Shown here: positions 33,279 to 41,866 of the stretch, one piece after another
Layout: every line of letters starts with the position of its first letter
Position numbering within the stretch: the first letter of the stretch is position 1
Source of the DNA: RGDT01 sp964630925
GTDB lineage: Bacteria; Planctomycetota; Planctomycetia; Gemmatales; Gemmataceae
NCBI GenBank assembly: GCA_964630925.1
Contig: CAZVZK010000031.1
Location: 1-64,000, forward strand
Reading direction: 5' to 3'
Length of the DNA: 64,000 bases
The notes under the pieces: generated by a model
The model's database searches: none
Told to the model about the DNA's origin: nothing
The model's input: only the letters and a program-made list of their open reading frames with translations
Made by a program: the position numbers and the translations under genes

Positions 33279-35459
33279 ATGTCGCAACAGGTCGTTCAGG
33301 CGACGTGCCCTGGCTGCAAGTCGGTGCTGCGGCTGCCCGCGGAGTGGGCGGGCCGCGCGGTGCGCTGCAAGGGCTGCGGGGCATCCATGCAGGCCCGGCA
33401 GACGGCCCCCGCCGTGCCGCCGCCCCCGCCGTCGCCGTCGCGGCCCACCCCGCCGCCGCCTCCGCCGGCACGCCCGGTCCCGCCCCCGCCCCCCGCGGGC
33501 GGAAAGACCCCGCCGCCCCCGCCCGCGCCGCCCGCGGCGATCACGGCTCTGCCGCCGGTGCCGCCGCCCGTCGCCGCCCCCGTCGCGACGCCGGTCACCC
33601 CGAGGCAGAAGCCCGGCCAGGCGTTCGCCTTCGACGACCAGGACACCATCTCGGAAGGCCCCACACGCCCCATCCGCAAGCCGCGCCCGCAGGGCAGCGG
33701 CATGGGCACCTGGATCACGCTCGGCGTCCTGCTCCTGCTCCTCGCCGGCGGCGGCATCGCCGTGGCCCTCAACTGGGAGCGGATCAAGGCATTCGCCAGC
33801 GCGAAGCCGGGGGAGGGCGACGGGTCGAAGCCGGCGAAGGAGAAGAAGGAGAAGACGAAGGGCAAGTCCGGCGTCGGCACGGCGGGCTTCCCCCGGCGGG
33901 CGCTGGTCATCAGCGTCCACAACTACCTGTACATGAACCCCATCACCGCGGGGTCGCCCGGCACCAACGACACCTCCCGCCTCGTCAGCTCGCTGAACCG
34001 CGGCCTGAACATCCCGCTCACGCAGATCATCGAGCTGAGCGACCACCACGTCAAGACGCCGCGCCCGCCGCTGAAGGCCGTCATCGAGGAGATGGTCACC
34101 AACTTCCTGAAGACCACGCGCAAGCAGGACCGCGTCATCATTCTGTTCGCCGGGCACACGGCGGAGATCGAGGGCAAGGCGTATCTGATCCCCGTCGAGG
34201 GCGAGCGTGAGGCGGCCGACACCCTCATCCCGCTGACGTGGGTGCTGGACGCGATGGCGAAGACCGAGTGCCGGCAGAAGCTGTTCATCCTCGATGGCCA
34301 CCGCAGTAACAACGCGCAGGGCCAGGAGAGGCCGACCTCGGGCGAGATGACGGAGGCCTTCGAGAAGGCCATCTCCGCCCCGCCGGCGGGGGTGCAGGTG
34401 TGGGCGTCCTGCTCCAAGGGGCAGGTGTCCAACGAGTTCGATGACGCCCCGCTCGGGCTGTTCCTCGACAACTTCCGCCAGGCGCTGACCCCGGACCCGG
34501 GCGACAAGGGGGCGCTGGAGGGCCGCATCCAGAAGCCCGAGGATCCGATCCCCGCCGAGGTGTTCCGCGACGCCGTCAACAAGCGCATCGACAACGACGG
34601 CCACAAGGTCAAGCAGGCGTCGGCTGTGTACGGGAAGGAGCCGGCGTCCGGCGCGGACTATGACAAGGACGAGAAGGCGGCCGAACGGCCCGCGTTGCCA
34701 GCGGTGTCGGGCGCCAACGCGAGGGAGATCGCCGAGCTGCTGGCGGAGATCAGCCTGCCGTCGCTCAAGGGGGCGGAGGGCGCCGCGGCGGACCTGTCCG
34801 CGGGCAGCCTGCCGCCGTTCCCCGCCGACGTGATGAAGAAGTACGGCGGCTCGCTGCCGCTGGACCACCCGCTGCGGGCGGCGGTGCAGAAGGCGCGGGC
34901 GACGCTGTGGGCGATCTCGCGCTCCACGGTCCCCGCCGACCTCGCCAAGGATGTCGGCGCCGTGCGGGCGAAGCTGCGTGTCGATCTGAGCATCATGCGC
35001 GAGCGGTACACGAAGCCGGCGGGCGGCGGCATGGCCGAGAACCAGTTCAAGGCGCGCTTCCTCGACCAGAGCAAGGAGGTGTCGCGCATCGTGGCCCGGC
35101 TGGAGGAGGACCTCGAGGAGCTGAAGGAGGCGGGGAAGATGAAGGACGACGCCCCGGCACGCTGGCAGGCGAACTACGACTACATCCTGGCCCGCTTCCA
35201 GGCCCAGCTCGCGTACCTGGAGGAGTACAACTCGCTGCTCGGGTCGATGCGCAAGGAGCTGCCGCCCATCGAGGCGATCCACCAGGGGTGGCGCGTCTCC
35301 AGCAAGGAGAAGGCCGGCGACCCGGCGGGCAAGAAGTACGACCGGGCGGCGCGGACGCTGTACGGCAAGATCGCGGAGGGCAACGCCAAGACGCCGTGGG
35401 AGGTCATCGCCAAGCGTGAGAAGTTGACGGCGCTCGGGCTGGAGTGGGCGGCGTATTGA
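33279..35459 (+). CDS. caspase-like pseudoprotease with zinc ribbon
   Basis: 726 residues. Order: MJ0042-type zinc ribbon (ATCPGCKSVLRL ... RCKGCGASMQ), a long proline-rich linker (about residues 45-110), a membrane span (WITLGVLLLLLAGGGIAVAL, about 148-167), then a C14 caspase fold (RRALVISVHNYLYMNP, VIILFAGHTAEIEGKAYLIP with His293 in the catalytic-His position). The Cys strand reads LFILDGHRSNNAQGQERP: relatives, from memory, have D-x-C-R there, so His341 replaces the nucleophile. A helical, partly coiled-coil C-terminus follows (LEEDLEELKEAGKMKDDAPA). It is thus probably catalytically dead and might be a scaffold or decoy. GGAGGAG precedes ATG 33279. Confidence 0.85.
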   Translation: MSQQVVQATCPGCKSVLRLPAEWAGRAVRCKGCGASMQARQTAPAVPPPPPSPSRPTPPPPPPARPVPPPPPAGGKTPPPPPAPPAAITALPPVPPPVAAPVATPVTPRQKPGQAFAFDDQDTISEGPTRPIRKPRPQGSGMGTWITLGVLLLLLAGGGIAVALNWERIKAFASAKPGEGDGSKPAKEKKEKTKGKSGVGTAGFPRRALVISVHNYLYMNPITAGSPGTNDTSRLVSSLNRGLNIPLTQIIELSDHHVKTPRPPLKAVIEEMVTNFLKTTRKQDRVIILFAGHTAEIEGKAYLIPVEGEREAADTLIPLTWVLDAMAKTECRQKLFILDGHRSNNAQGQERPTSGEMTEAFEKAISAPPAGVQVWASCSKGQVSNEFDDAPLGLFLDNFRQALTPDPGDKGALEGRIQKPEDPIPAEVFRDAVNKRIDNDGHKVKQASAVYGKEPASGADYDKDEKAAERPALPAVSGANAREIAELLAEISLPSLKGAEGAAADLSAGSLPPFPADVMKKYGGSLPLDHPLRAAVQKARATLWAISRSTVPADLAKDVGAVRAKLRVDLSIMRERYTKPAGGGMAENQFKARFLDQSKEVSRIVARLEEDLEELKEAGKMKDDAPARWQANYDYILARFQAQLAYLEEYNSLLGSMRKELPPIEAIHQGWRVSSKEKAGDPAGKKYDRAARTLYGKIAEGNAKTPWEVIAKREKLTALGLEWAAY

Positions 35460-35478
35460 GGACGAGGAGGGCAGCGCG

Positions 35479-36651
35479 GTGGGCGTCTACTTCGTCTTGC
35501 GCAGCCCCTACGACAGCCCCTCGGGCAAGAAGATCGCCCGCTACGACGACGCCGACCTCAACGCCTGGATCCGCCGCAACTGGGACTTCGGCCGCACCCA
35601 CCCAGCCGAGGCGGAGCGTATCCCCGACTTCGGGGCCCACGGCCACGGCGTCTCGGGCTTCGCGCTGTTCTTCCAGGCAGGCGAACACGAAGGCCCGCCG
35701 CCGCGCGACCCCGAGGAGCTGGAGGCGTTCCTCGTAGAGGCGATCTACGCCGAGGGGCCGATCCTGTGCCGGCCGCACGTGATCACCGTCCTGCACGACG
35801 ACGACGAGCTGGAGTTCGTCTATTAAATCTTCGACGATCACTTCCTCCGCAAGTACCCCGCGCGGGCGGAGCTCCTCCTGCACGACGACTGGCGCCTCCC
35901 GGACGGTGCAGCCGAATAGCCGTTCCGCCCGCGCGAGCCCGTCGGCGAGGCCGGCCCGGCGGGCAAGGGCAAGGGGGCGGTGTACTGGGCCTGTTCGGCG
36001 TTCGAGGACTCCTGCAACCTCTCCGACCCGCTGGGCGACGGCCTGCGTCTCAAGGGCGTGCGTCTGCCCGAGCTGGCCCGCCACCTGCCCCGGACCGCCC
36101 CCTCCGAGTTGGCGTCCGACTACTGGCACTTGCTGCGGGCGTGTCTCTTCGCCCGAGGCGTGACCGCCGAGCCACTGGAGGAGCGCTTCCGCGAGGCGCT
36201 ACTCGATGACCCCGACGACGAGGCGGCCTGGGCCGCCTACTCCGACTGGCTCCAGGAGCGCGGCCATGCGCCGGCGGGGCTGACGGTGTTGGAGATGTCG
36301 CTGCGCTCGCTCGCCGACCTCGCCGACCCGCCGCATGAGGTGTGGGACGCCGTCCGTGTCGGCAGCGTGCGACAGGCCCACGCGGCGTTGATGCGGGTGA
36401 TGGCAGCCCATCCGAGGGGCCGGCCGCCCGACCACGAGACGGCGAAGACGCTCGTCCGCGTCTCCGAGCACACGGCGGAATTCTGCTGGCACGTCGGGCG
36501 GATGTTCGGCGAGCGCGACCTGTACCACCAGTGGCTGTTCTTCGACGACCGGTGGGCCGCGGCCCACCCGGCGTTGGCGAACTCGATCCTGCGTTACACA
36601 CGGTGCTGGGACATGCTCTCGCCGGACGGGCCGAGTGACGAGGAGGGCTGA
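35479..36651 (+). pseudogene. TIGR02996-domain gene broken by TAA and TAG
   Basis: One frame runs from GTG 35479 to 36651 with two internal stops, TAA at 35824-35826 and TAG at 35917-35919. On both sides and between them the sequence is intact protein: MGVYFVLRSPYDSPSGKKIA at the start, VY-stop-IFDDHFLRKYPARAELLLH between, and after the second stop PFRPREPVGEAGPAGKGKGA leading into VYWACSAFEDSCNLSDPL and the TIGR02996-type motif DDEAAWAAYSDWLQERGHAP. The full-length product would be about 390 residues, as in Gemmata paralogues. Nothing else looks decayed, so the stops are recent. The downstream half could be initiated from GTG 35980, but a broken gene is more likely. Confidence 0.7.
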
Positions 36652-36671
36652 TTGTTCGGCGCGCCAGCCTG

Positions 36672-37424
36672 CTATTCCTCCTCAGCCTCGCCGCCGAGCG
36701 TCGCCATCGCGGCGAGTACCTTGGGGTCGATGTCAGGTCCGAACGAGCGATTGGAGGTATCCGCCATGAGGGCGTTCACCCTCCCCCGGTGGTGGTGAGA
36801 TCCGAAAGAGCCAGCCAGGTTCGGGTAGGGTTCAGTTGGGTCGATGCCGCGCACGGTGGCCCGCCCGCCGGCGGCCCAGGGGCCAGGGGAGGCCGTTTCA
36901 AGGATGATGATGACGTTCGACGTGCCCCGCCTGAAGTCCTCGTAGTTCACGACACGGTCGTACCCGAAATACCCGGCGCGCGGCGACGATAGGGGCAGTG
37001 TTGCCGCGTCTCGGCCGAGGCCGGCCACTCCGACGTAACTCGACTGCGCGTGGCCGGCCTGCATGCCGTGGCCGGAAGCAGGACAGATGACATCCCGAAA
37101 GAGTGTCCCGGCGAGGGACACGTTCGTCGGAGCGTCTCAGGCCGCGTCCGTATCCGGCTTCGCCTGCTGCATGTGCCTCTTGTATTCGGCGATCCAGCTC
37201 AGCCGCTTCTCCGGTGGGAGTGTCGGATGCGGGATCGTCCCAGGCAGGCATCGGCCCCGCCCGCTGTCGTTGGCGTAGTGAGCGATGATGGGGGCCTTGT
37301 GGTAGAGGTTGAGCTGGCAGTACATGAGGTTCGCCACGCCCCAGCACTTCACGACGGCACAGAAAACGAGGCCGGCGGCCAGGAGGGCCGTTGCTGCGGC
37401 CACTACCAGATCAACCCGCTTCAT
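36672..37424 (-). pseudogene. DUF1559 gene interrupted by in-frame TGA
   Basis: Reads as one frame from ATG 37424 (with GAGGAGG upstream) to 36672, broken once by TGA at 37137-37139. The upstream part has the membrane anchor and HPTLPPEKRLSWIAEYKRHM; the downstream part has DAPTNVSLAGTLF, SSYVGVAGLGRDAATLPLSS, YFGYDRVVNYEDFRRGTSNV and a DUF1559-like C-terminus. The next gene is an intact paralogue that reads AAWDAPTN at this point, so TGG became TGA. Either a fresh nonsense mutation or a readthrough site. The N-terminus lacks the usual pilin-like GFTLIELLV motif. Confidence 0.7.
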
Positions 37425-37437
37425 CGGCGCCTCCTCG

Positions 37438-38241
37438 TCACTCCACGTCCGGCTTGCCGCCCAGCGTCGCCATCGCGGCGAGGATGGCCGGGTCGATGTC
37501 CTCGGTGATGACCCGCACCGAGCCGTCCGCCAGCACGCCGAGCGTCACCCCCTTGCGGCTGGACAGGAAGTAGCCCCGGAATGGCCCCGGATGGCGGCTC
37601 GCGAACGGGCCGCCGGCCTCGATGGGGTGCCCGTCCTCCGTCTCGATGCCCCGCACCGTGGCGAAGCCGCCTGCCGCGCGTGGACCGTTGGCGTGCGCCG
37701 TCTCGATGATCGCCAGAGTGTTCGCCGCCCCGCCGCGCAGGTCCTGCTTCTTCGTGGTGCGGTCGTATCCGAAGATGCCGGCCTGCGGCGAGGTGATGGG
37801 CAGGGTCGCGGCCTGCGGCCCGACCCCTGCCACGCCGACGTAGCTCGTCAGGTCGTGGTCGCCTTCGACGCCCGTCCCGGCCAGGCTGCAATGGGTGAAC
37901 ACCGGCCGAAAGCAGGCGATCGCCCGGTTCGTCGGGGCATCCCAGGCGGCGGCCCGGTCAGGCAGGACCTTGCTGGCGTGGATGTACGGATCGAGCTCCA
38001 CCAGCCAGCTCAGCCTTCGCTCCGGCGGCAGATCCGGGTGTGGAACGGCCGCTGGCGGGTAGTGGCCGTGCGCCTCGTGGTAGTTCTCCAGCGCGATGGC
38101 GAGTAGCTTGAGGTTGTTCTGGCAAGACATGCGTGCGGCGGCCTCGCGGACCTTCAGCACCGCAGGAAGCAGCACCCCGATCATGACGGCGAGGAGTGCC
38201 ACCACGACAAGATGATCAACCTGATGGCCCGGCCTCGGCAC
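37438..38241 (-). CDS. DUF1559 domain protein
   Basis: 267 residues. The N-terminal segment HQVDHLVVVALLAVMIGVLL then PAVLKVREAAARMSCQNNLK is a degenerate pilin-like anchor with the typical DUF1559 helix, followed by ENYHEAHGHYPPAA, HPDLPPERRLSWLVELDPYI, SYVGVAGVGPQAATLPITSP and GVLADGSVRVITEDIDPAIL near the C-terminus, where the family has its DGS motif. Planctomycetes carry dozens of these secreted/pseudopilin-like proteins of unknown function. GTG 38241 with GGGAGGTGG upstream is the best start; the prepilin Gly-Phe-Thr processing motif is lost. It stands beside its interrupted paralogue. Confidence 0.8.
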   Translation of the reverse strand: MPRPGHQVDHLVVVALLAVMIGVLLPAVLKVREAAARMSCQNNLKLLAIALENYHEAHGHYPPAAVPHPDLPPERRLSWLVELDPYIHASKVLPDRAAAWDAPTNRAIACFRPVFTHCSLAGTGVEGDHDLTSYVGVAGVGPQAATLPITSPQAGIFGYDRTTKKQDLRGGAANTLAIIETAHANGPRAAGGFATVRGIETEDGHPIEAGGPFASRHPGPFRGYFLSSRKGVTLGVLADGSVRVITEDIDPAILAAMATLGGKPDVE

Positions 38242-38309
38242 GCTCCACCTCCCTCCCCATCCTACCCCGCCAGATCCCGCCCTGTCCACCGCCGGCCCGC
38301 CTCCCGACA

Positions 38310-38527
38310 ATGGTGGACGAAGCTCGCCAAGGGGGCGCCCGCTTCTCGAAGCCGCTGGCCGACGGCTGGCGCCTGTGGACGCGCGACACCCTCCCCATCC
38401 GCCCGACGAAGATGACGCCCGAAGTCCACTGGGTGCGTGTGCTGCTCCTGCCGTACTGGCCCCCGGCGTCGCCTACCTCGACAACGTCCGCCTGACCGAG
38501 CAACCCGACGAAGAGGAGAAGCCGTGA
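38310..38527 (+). pseudogene. truncated frameshifted gene 3' end
   Basis: Plus-strand pieces EARQGGARFSKPLADGWRLW and MTPEVHWVRVLLLPYWP in one frame, and PGVAYLDNVRLTEQPDEEEKP ending at TGA 38525-38527 in another, look like the C-terminus of a carbohydrate-binding/jelly-roll protein (AYLDNVRLTE is typical). The join needs a frameshift around 38460 and the 5' part is missing, so this is a remnant. Its stop overlaps the DinB start codon. Confidence 0.5.
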
Positions 38528-39012
38528 AGCAGAGCATCCTGGGCCTTTCGGAGTTCGTGGGCGATTACACCCGCAAGCTGGCCGACGGCATCGCCGAGGA
38601 GCAGATGGCCGCCCAGCCGGCGCCGGGCCTGAACACGCCGGCGTGGGTCCTGGGCCACCTGGCGATGGCCTACGACTACGGGACGCACCTGCTGGGCGGG
38701 ACGCACTGCGCCCCGCCCGGCTGGGGGAAGATCTTCGGCCCCGGCTCGTCGCCCGTCCCGCCCGCCGGCTGCCCGAACAAGGCCGACCTCCTGGCCGGCT
38801 GCGAGGCGGCCCGCAAGGGCCTGTGCGCCGCCCTGGCGTCGGCCACGGAGGCCAAACTCGCCGAGCCGAACCCCTTCGGGCCGATGAAGCCGTTCGCGCC
38901 GGCGATGGGCGACTTCATCGCCCACCTGCTGACGACGCACGCCGTCTCGCACCTGGGGCAGCTCTCGGCGTGGCGCCGCCTCCAGGGCCTGCCGGCGGTG
39001 CTGGGCTTCTGA
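38524..39012 (+). CDS. DinB family protein
   Basis: 162 residues. Four-helix bundle of the DinB/YfiT type with the three-His metal site visible: WVLGHLAMAYDYG (first His) and THAVSHLGQLSAWRRLQ (second and third His at the C-terminus). Members are often metal-dependent thiol-linked (bacillithiol/mycothiol) S-transferases or of unknown function. GTG 38524 has GAGGAG 6-11 bases upstream and overlaps the preceding remnant's stop. Single gene, convergent with the ABC transporter operon. Confidence 0.82.
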   Translation: MKQSILGLSEFVGDYTRKLADGIAEEQMAAQPAPGLNTPAWVLGHLAMAYDYGTHLLGGTHCAPPGWGKIFGPGSSPVPPAGCPNKADLLAGCEAARKGLCAALASATEAKLAEPNPFGPMKPFAPAMGDFIAHLLTTHAVSHLGQLSAWRRLQGLPAVLGF

Positions 39013-39019
39013 GCGGCAC

Positions 39020-39844
39020 TCACCCCGGCCCGCCCGGCCTGAACGACCCGGGCGGGCCGGGGGACGGCGTCGCGTCGGCCCCCTTCACCAGTGCCAGGCT
39101 GCCCATCGCCTCGAAGATCCGGTCGCGCGCCGCCAGGTACCCCGGCGCGTCGATATCCCTCGGCCTCGGCAGGTCGATGGGGACCGTGGCGACGATCCGG
39201 CCCGGACGCGCCGTCATGACCGCCACGCGGTCCGCCAGTTGAACGGCCTCGTCGATGTCGTGCGTCACGAACAGGATCGTCTTCCTCTCCCGCTGCCAGA
39301 TCCGCACGAGGTCCGCACGCATCTTCAGCCGCGTCAGGTAGTCCAGGGCGCCGAACGGCTCATCCATCCACAGCACCTCGGGGTCCGCCGCCAGGGCGCG
39401 GGCGATCTCGACCCGCTGCTTCATGCCGCCCGATAGCTCGCGCGGGTAAGCCCGCTCGAACCCCACCAGCCCGACCATCTCGACGTACCGCGCCACGATC
39501 TCGCGGCGGCGCTCCGAAGGCAGGCGCGACAGGCCGAAGGCGATGTTGTCCGTCACCGTGAGCCAGGGGAAGACGGCGTTCTCCTGGAATACGAAGATGC
39601 GGCGGGGGTCCGGCCCCGTGACCCGCTCGCCGCCGACACGCACGTCGCCGCCCGTGCCAGTGAGGAAGCCGCCGAGGATGTTCAGGACGGTGCTCTTGCC
39701 GCAGCCCGACGGTCCGACGAGGCAGACGAATTCGCCCCGCCCCACGGTTAGGTCGACGCCATCCAGCACCTCGACGTCCGCGCCGCCGCGGACGCCGGGG
39801 AAGCGCATCGTCAGGCCACGCACGCTCACCACGTCATCGGCCAT
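39020..39844 (-). CDS. nitrate/sulfonate-type ABC transporter ATP-binding protein
   Basis: 274 residues. Complete ABC ATPase: Walker A LVGPSGCGKSTVLNILGGFL, Q-loop FVFQENAVFPWLTV, signature LSGGMKQRVEIARALA, Walker B VLWMDEPFGALDYLTR and H-loop LFVTHDIDEAVQLAD. The sequence FPWLTVTDNIAFGL is typical of the NrtD/SsuB/TauB family. It overlaps the permease stop by 11 bases. Together with the next two genes it forms an importer for an anion such as nitrate, sulfonate, bicarbonate or thiamine precursor; the ligand is not evident. A GC hairpin (39023-39062) lies at its 3' end. Confidence 0.92.
   Translation of the reverse strand: MADDVVSVRGLTMRFPGVRGGADVEVLDGVDLTVGRGEFVCLVGPSGCGKSTVLNILGGFLTGTGGDVRVGGERVTGPDPRRIFVFQENAVFPWLTVTDNIAFGLSRLPSERRREIVARYVEMVGLVGFERAYPRELSGGMKQRVEIARALAADPEVLWMDEPFGALDYLTRLKMRADLVRIWQRERKTILFVTHDIDEAVQLADRVAVMTARPGRIVATVPIDLPRPRDIDAPGYLAARDRIFEAMGSLALVKGADATPSPGPPGSFRPGGPG
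39023..39062. terminator. hairpin at ABC operon / dinB convergence
   Basis: Perfect 15-bp stem (39023-39037 with 39048-39062). It overlaps the last codons of the ATPase gene and lies 11 bases past the DinB stop, so it could end transcription from both sides; a T-run is lacking. Confidence 0.5.
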
Positions 39845-40610
39845 AGCCCCAGCGCACCTCGTCGAAGTTTTCGAGCTGGCGGATCATGAAGTCGAGCAGC
39901 AGGCCGATGACGCCGATGATGGCCATGCCCGCGACGACGTGGTCGTAGCGTCCGCTGTTGCTGCGGGCGTCCATGATCATGAACCCCAGGCCTCCGATGG
40001 CCGGGTTGGTCACCACCATCTCGGCGGCCACCACGACCAGCCAGGCGATGCCGAGGGCGATACGCAGGCCGGTGAGGATCTGTGGCAGCGTGGCTGGCAG
40101 GATGACGCGGCGGAACAGCTCCCACTGGCCCAGGCCGAAGTTGCGGGCGGCGCGGACGTAGACGGGGTGGATGTTGCGTACGGCCGCCGCCGCCGAGACG
40201 GTGATGGGGAAGACGCTGGAGTACCAGATGAGGAAGATCGGCCCCCACTCCGACAGGCCGAACCACAGGATCGCCAGGGGGATCCACGCGATGGGCGAGA
40301 TGGGCCGCAGTAGCTGGATGAACGGGTTGGCGGCGTCGTTGGCCGCCGGCCACCAGCCGATCACCAGCCCCAGCGGGATGCCGACCAGGGCGGCGAGGAA
40401 GAACCCCCACGTCACGCGGAACAGCGAGGCGATGATGTAGCGGTGCAACAGCCCCTCGCGGGCGACCTCGACGGCCCCCGTCACCACCTGCCACGGACGC
40501 GGGACCAGCGCGTCGCCGCTCCACACCACGGCCCGGTCCCACGCGATCAGGGCCAGCACGCCGACGGCCAGAGGCACCCAGAGACGCCCGGCCCGTTGGC
40601 CCGCCGTCAC
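39834..40610 (-). CDS. nitrate/sulfonate-type ABC transporter permease
   Basis: 258 residues with six membrane spans. The EAA cytoplasmic loop is recognisable at AARNFGLGQWELFRRVILPA then TLPQILTGLRIALGIAW. The first segments (VPLAVGVLALIAWDRAVVW) and FRVTWGFFLAALVGIPLGLV match the NrtB/SsuC/TauC family. GTG 40610 is used: it overlaps the binding-protein stop as GTGA and has GGAG nearby; an ATG at 40625 is also possible. It partners with the ATPase and the binding protein as one importer operon. Confidence 0.9.
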   Translation of the reverse strand: MTAGQRAGRLWVPLAVGVLALIAWDRAVVWSGDALVPRPWQVVTGAVEVAREGLLHRYIIASLFRVTWGFFLAALVGIPLGLVIGWWPAANDAANPFIQLLRPISPIAWIPLAILWFGLSEWGPIFLIWYSSVFPITVSAAAAVRNIHPVYVRAARNFGLGQWELFRRVILPATLPQILTGLRIALGIAWLVVVAAEMVVTNPAIGGLGFMIMDARSNSGRYDHVVAGMAIIGVIGLLLDFMIRQLENFDEVRWGYGR

Positions 40611-41692
40611 TTCTTCATCTCCCATCGGTACGGCTCCAGCATGCGGCCCTCCGGGACGAAACTCGGGTCGCAGTAGTCGTCGAACCCCACGTCGCCTTTG
40701 AAGCGGTCGCTCCCCTTCATGAACGGGGCCGCCAGGAGGAAGTACCTCTGGATCTCGTCGAAGTCCTTCTTCCGCACCGTCAGGTTCGTGTACTTCACGC
40801 GGTCCGGGGGCTTCGACAGGACGTAGGCGAGGAGCTTGGGGTCGTAGTGGTTGCCGGTGAACTTCGCCGCCTGCATGCGGTGGTTCTCGCCCGGCCTGTC
40901 CTTGTCCTGGTCGAGCCACAGCCCGCTGCGGGCGATGCCGTCCACGAGGCGCTGCACCTCGGGGCGTCTGGCGCGGATGGTCGAGCCCTTGACGGCCAGG
41001 ACGCACGAGATGAACTCGGGCCACACGTCCTTGGTCATGAACAGCACGCGGCCGAAGCCCTCGACCTCGGTCTTGGCCATCAGCGGCTCCCCGGCGATGA
41101 TGGCGTCGACGAGTTTGGCCTGGAGGGCGGAGGGCATGTCCGGGGGCTTCATGTCGTGCAGCTCCACGTCGCGGATGTCCATGCCCCTGTCCGTGAACGC
41201 CTTGAACACGATGAGGAACTGGTTCGATAGCCGGCTGGGGACGGCGATCTTGCGTTTGACCGGTTTGCCGCCGACCGTGCGCGGGGCGAGGTCCTCGATC
41301 CGGCGGATGTCGGAATCCTTGTGGACCATCATGGTGGTGCCGTCGCGGTGGCCGAGGTACACGATCTTGATGTCGTGCCCCTCCTCGCGCAGCTTCATGG
41401 CCATCGGCGCGAGGATGAAGGTGGCCTGGAGGGAGCCGGTGAGGAACGACTCCTTGATCTCGGGGAAGCCGCTGAACCGCACGGGCTCAATGATCCCGTC
41501 GCCGCCCGACATCTCTTGGTTGATGTAGTGCGTGACGGGGCACGTGAGGTGTCAGGTGACCGGGAGGAACCCGACCTTGAACGCCGCCCGCGGCTCCCCC
41601 CAGTTGCCGCCGTGATTCACGTACAGATGTAGCAGGGTGATGAGCCCCACCCAGAGGAGGGTGCCGCCGATGGCGGCGCGTGCGAAGGACAT
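40607..41692 (-). CDS. ABC transporter substrate-binding protein, candidate selenoprotein (UHLTC)
   Basis: From ATG 41692 (GGGAGG upstream) the frame reads an N-terminal membrane anchor (IGGTLLWVGLITLLHLYV), then FKVGFLPVT, then TGA at 41552-41554, then HLTCPVTHYINQEMSGGDG and an intact NrtA/SsuA-like body ending EMKK-stop. The TGA is codon 47. Relatives, as I recall, read FLPVTCHLTCPVT, so the UGA is at a Cys with a second Cys four residues on. Selenocysteine gives 361 residues. GUGC/GCAC can pair 9-24 nt downstream with GU in the loop, a possible bacterial SECIS; weak evidence. Alternatives: nonsense mutation, or initiation at ATG 41512 losing the anchor and the first strand. The operon is otherwise intact, with tight overlaps. 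Confidence 0.6.
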
Positions 41693-41866
41693 TCTCGGCC
41701 TCCCGAATGACGGATCCACGGGGTCGGTATCTGCACGATGGGGCAACGCCCATCTCCACCCGCCCCGCGCGGGACGAGTTGGGGAATTCGCGGAAAACAG
41801 GGGCGGAAAGGCGCAGACAGGCCCGGCGTGCGGCGCCAATAATGGGACCGTACCGGACACCGGGAA

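Noticed and set aside
33066..35282. A 738-codon minus-strand open frame opposite the caspase-like gene
   Set aside because: Arg/Val/Leu-rich shadow translation without domains; the plus strand has zinc ribbon, membrane span and caspase motifs.
35980..36651. Independent gene starting at GTG 35980
   Set aside because: Same frame as the upstream piece, and the protein-like sequence continues before the GTG up to the TAG, so it is the 3' part of one broken gene.
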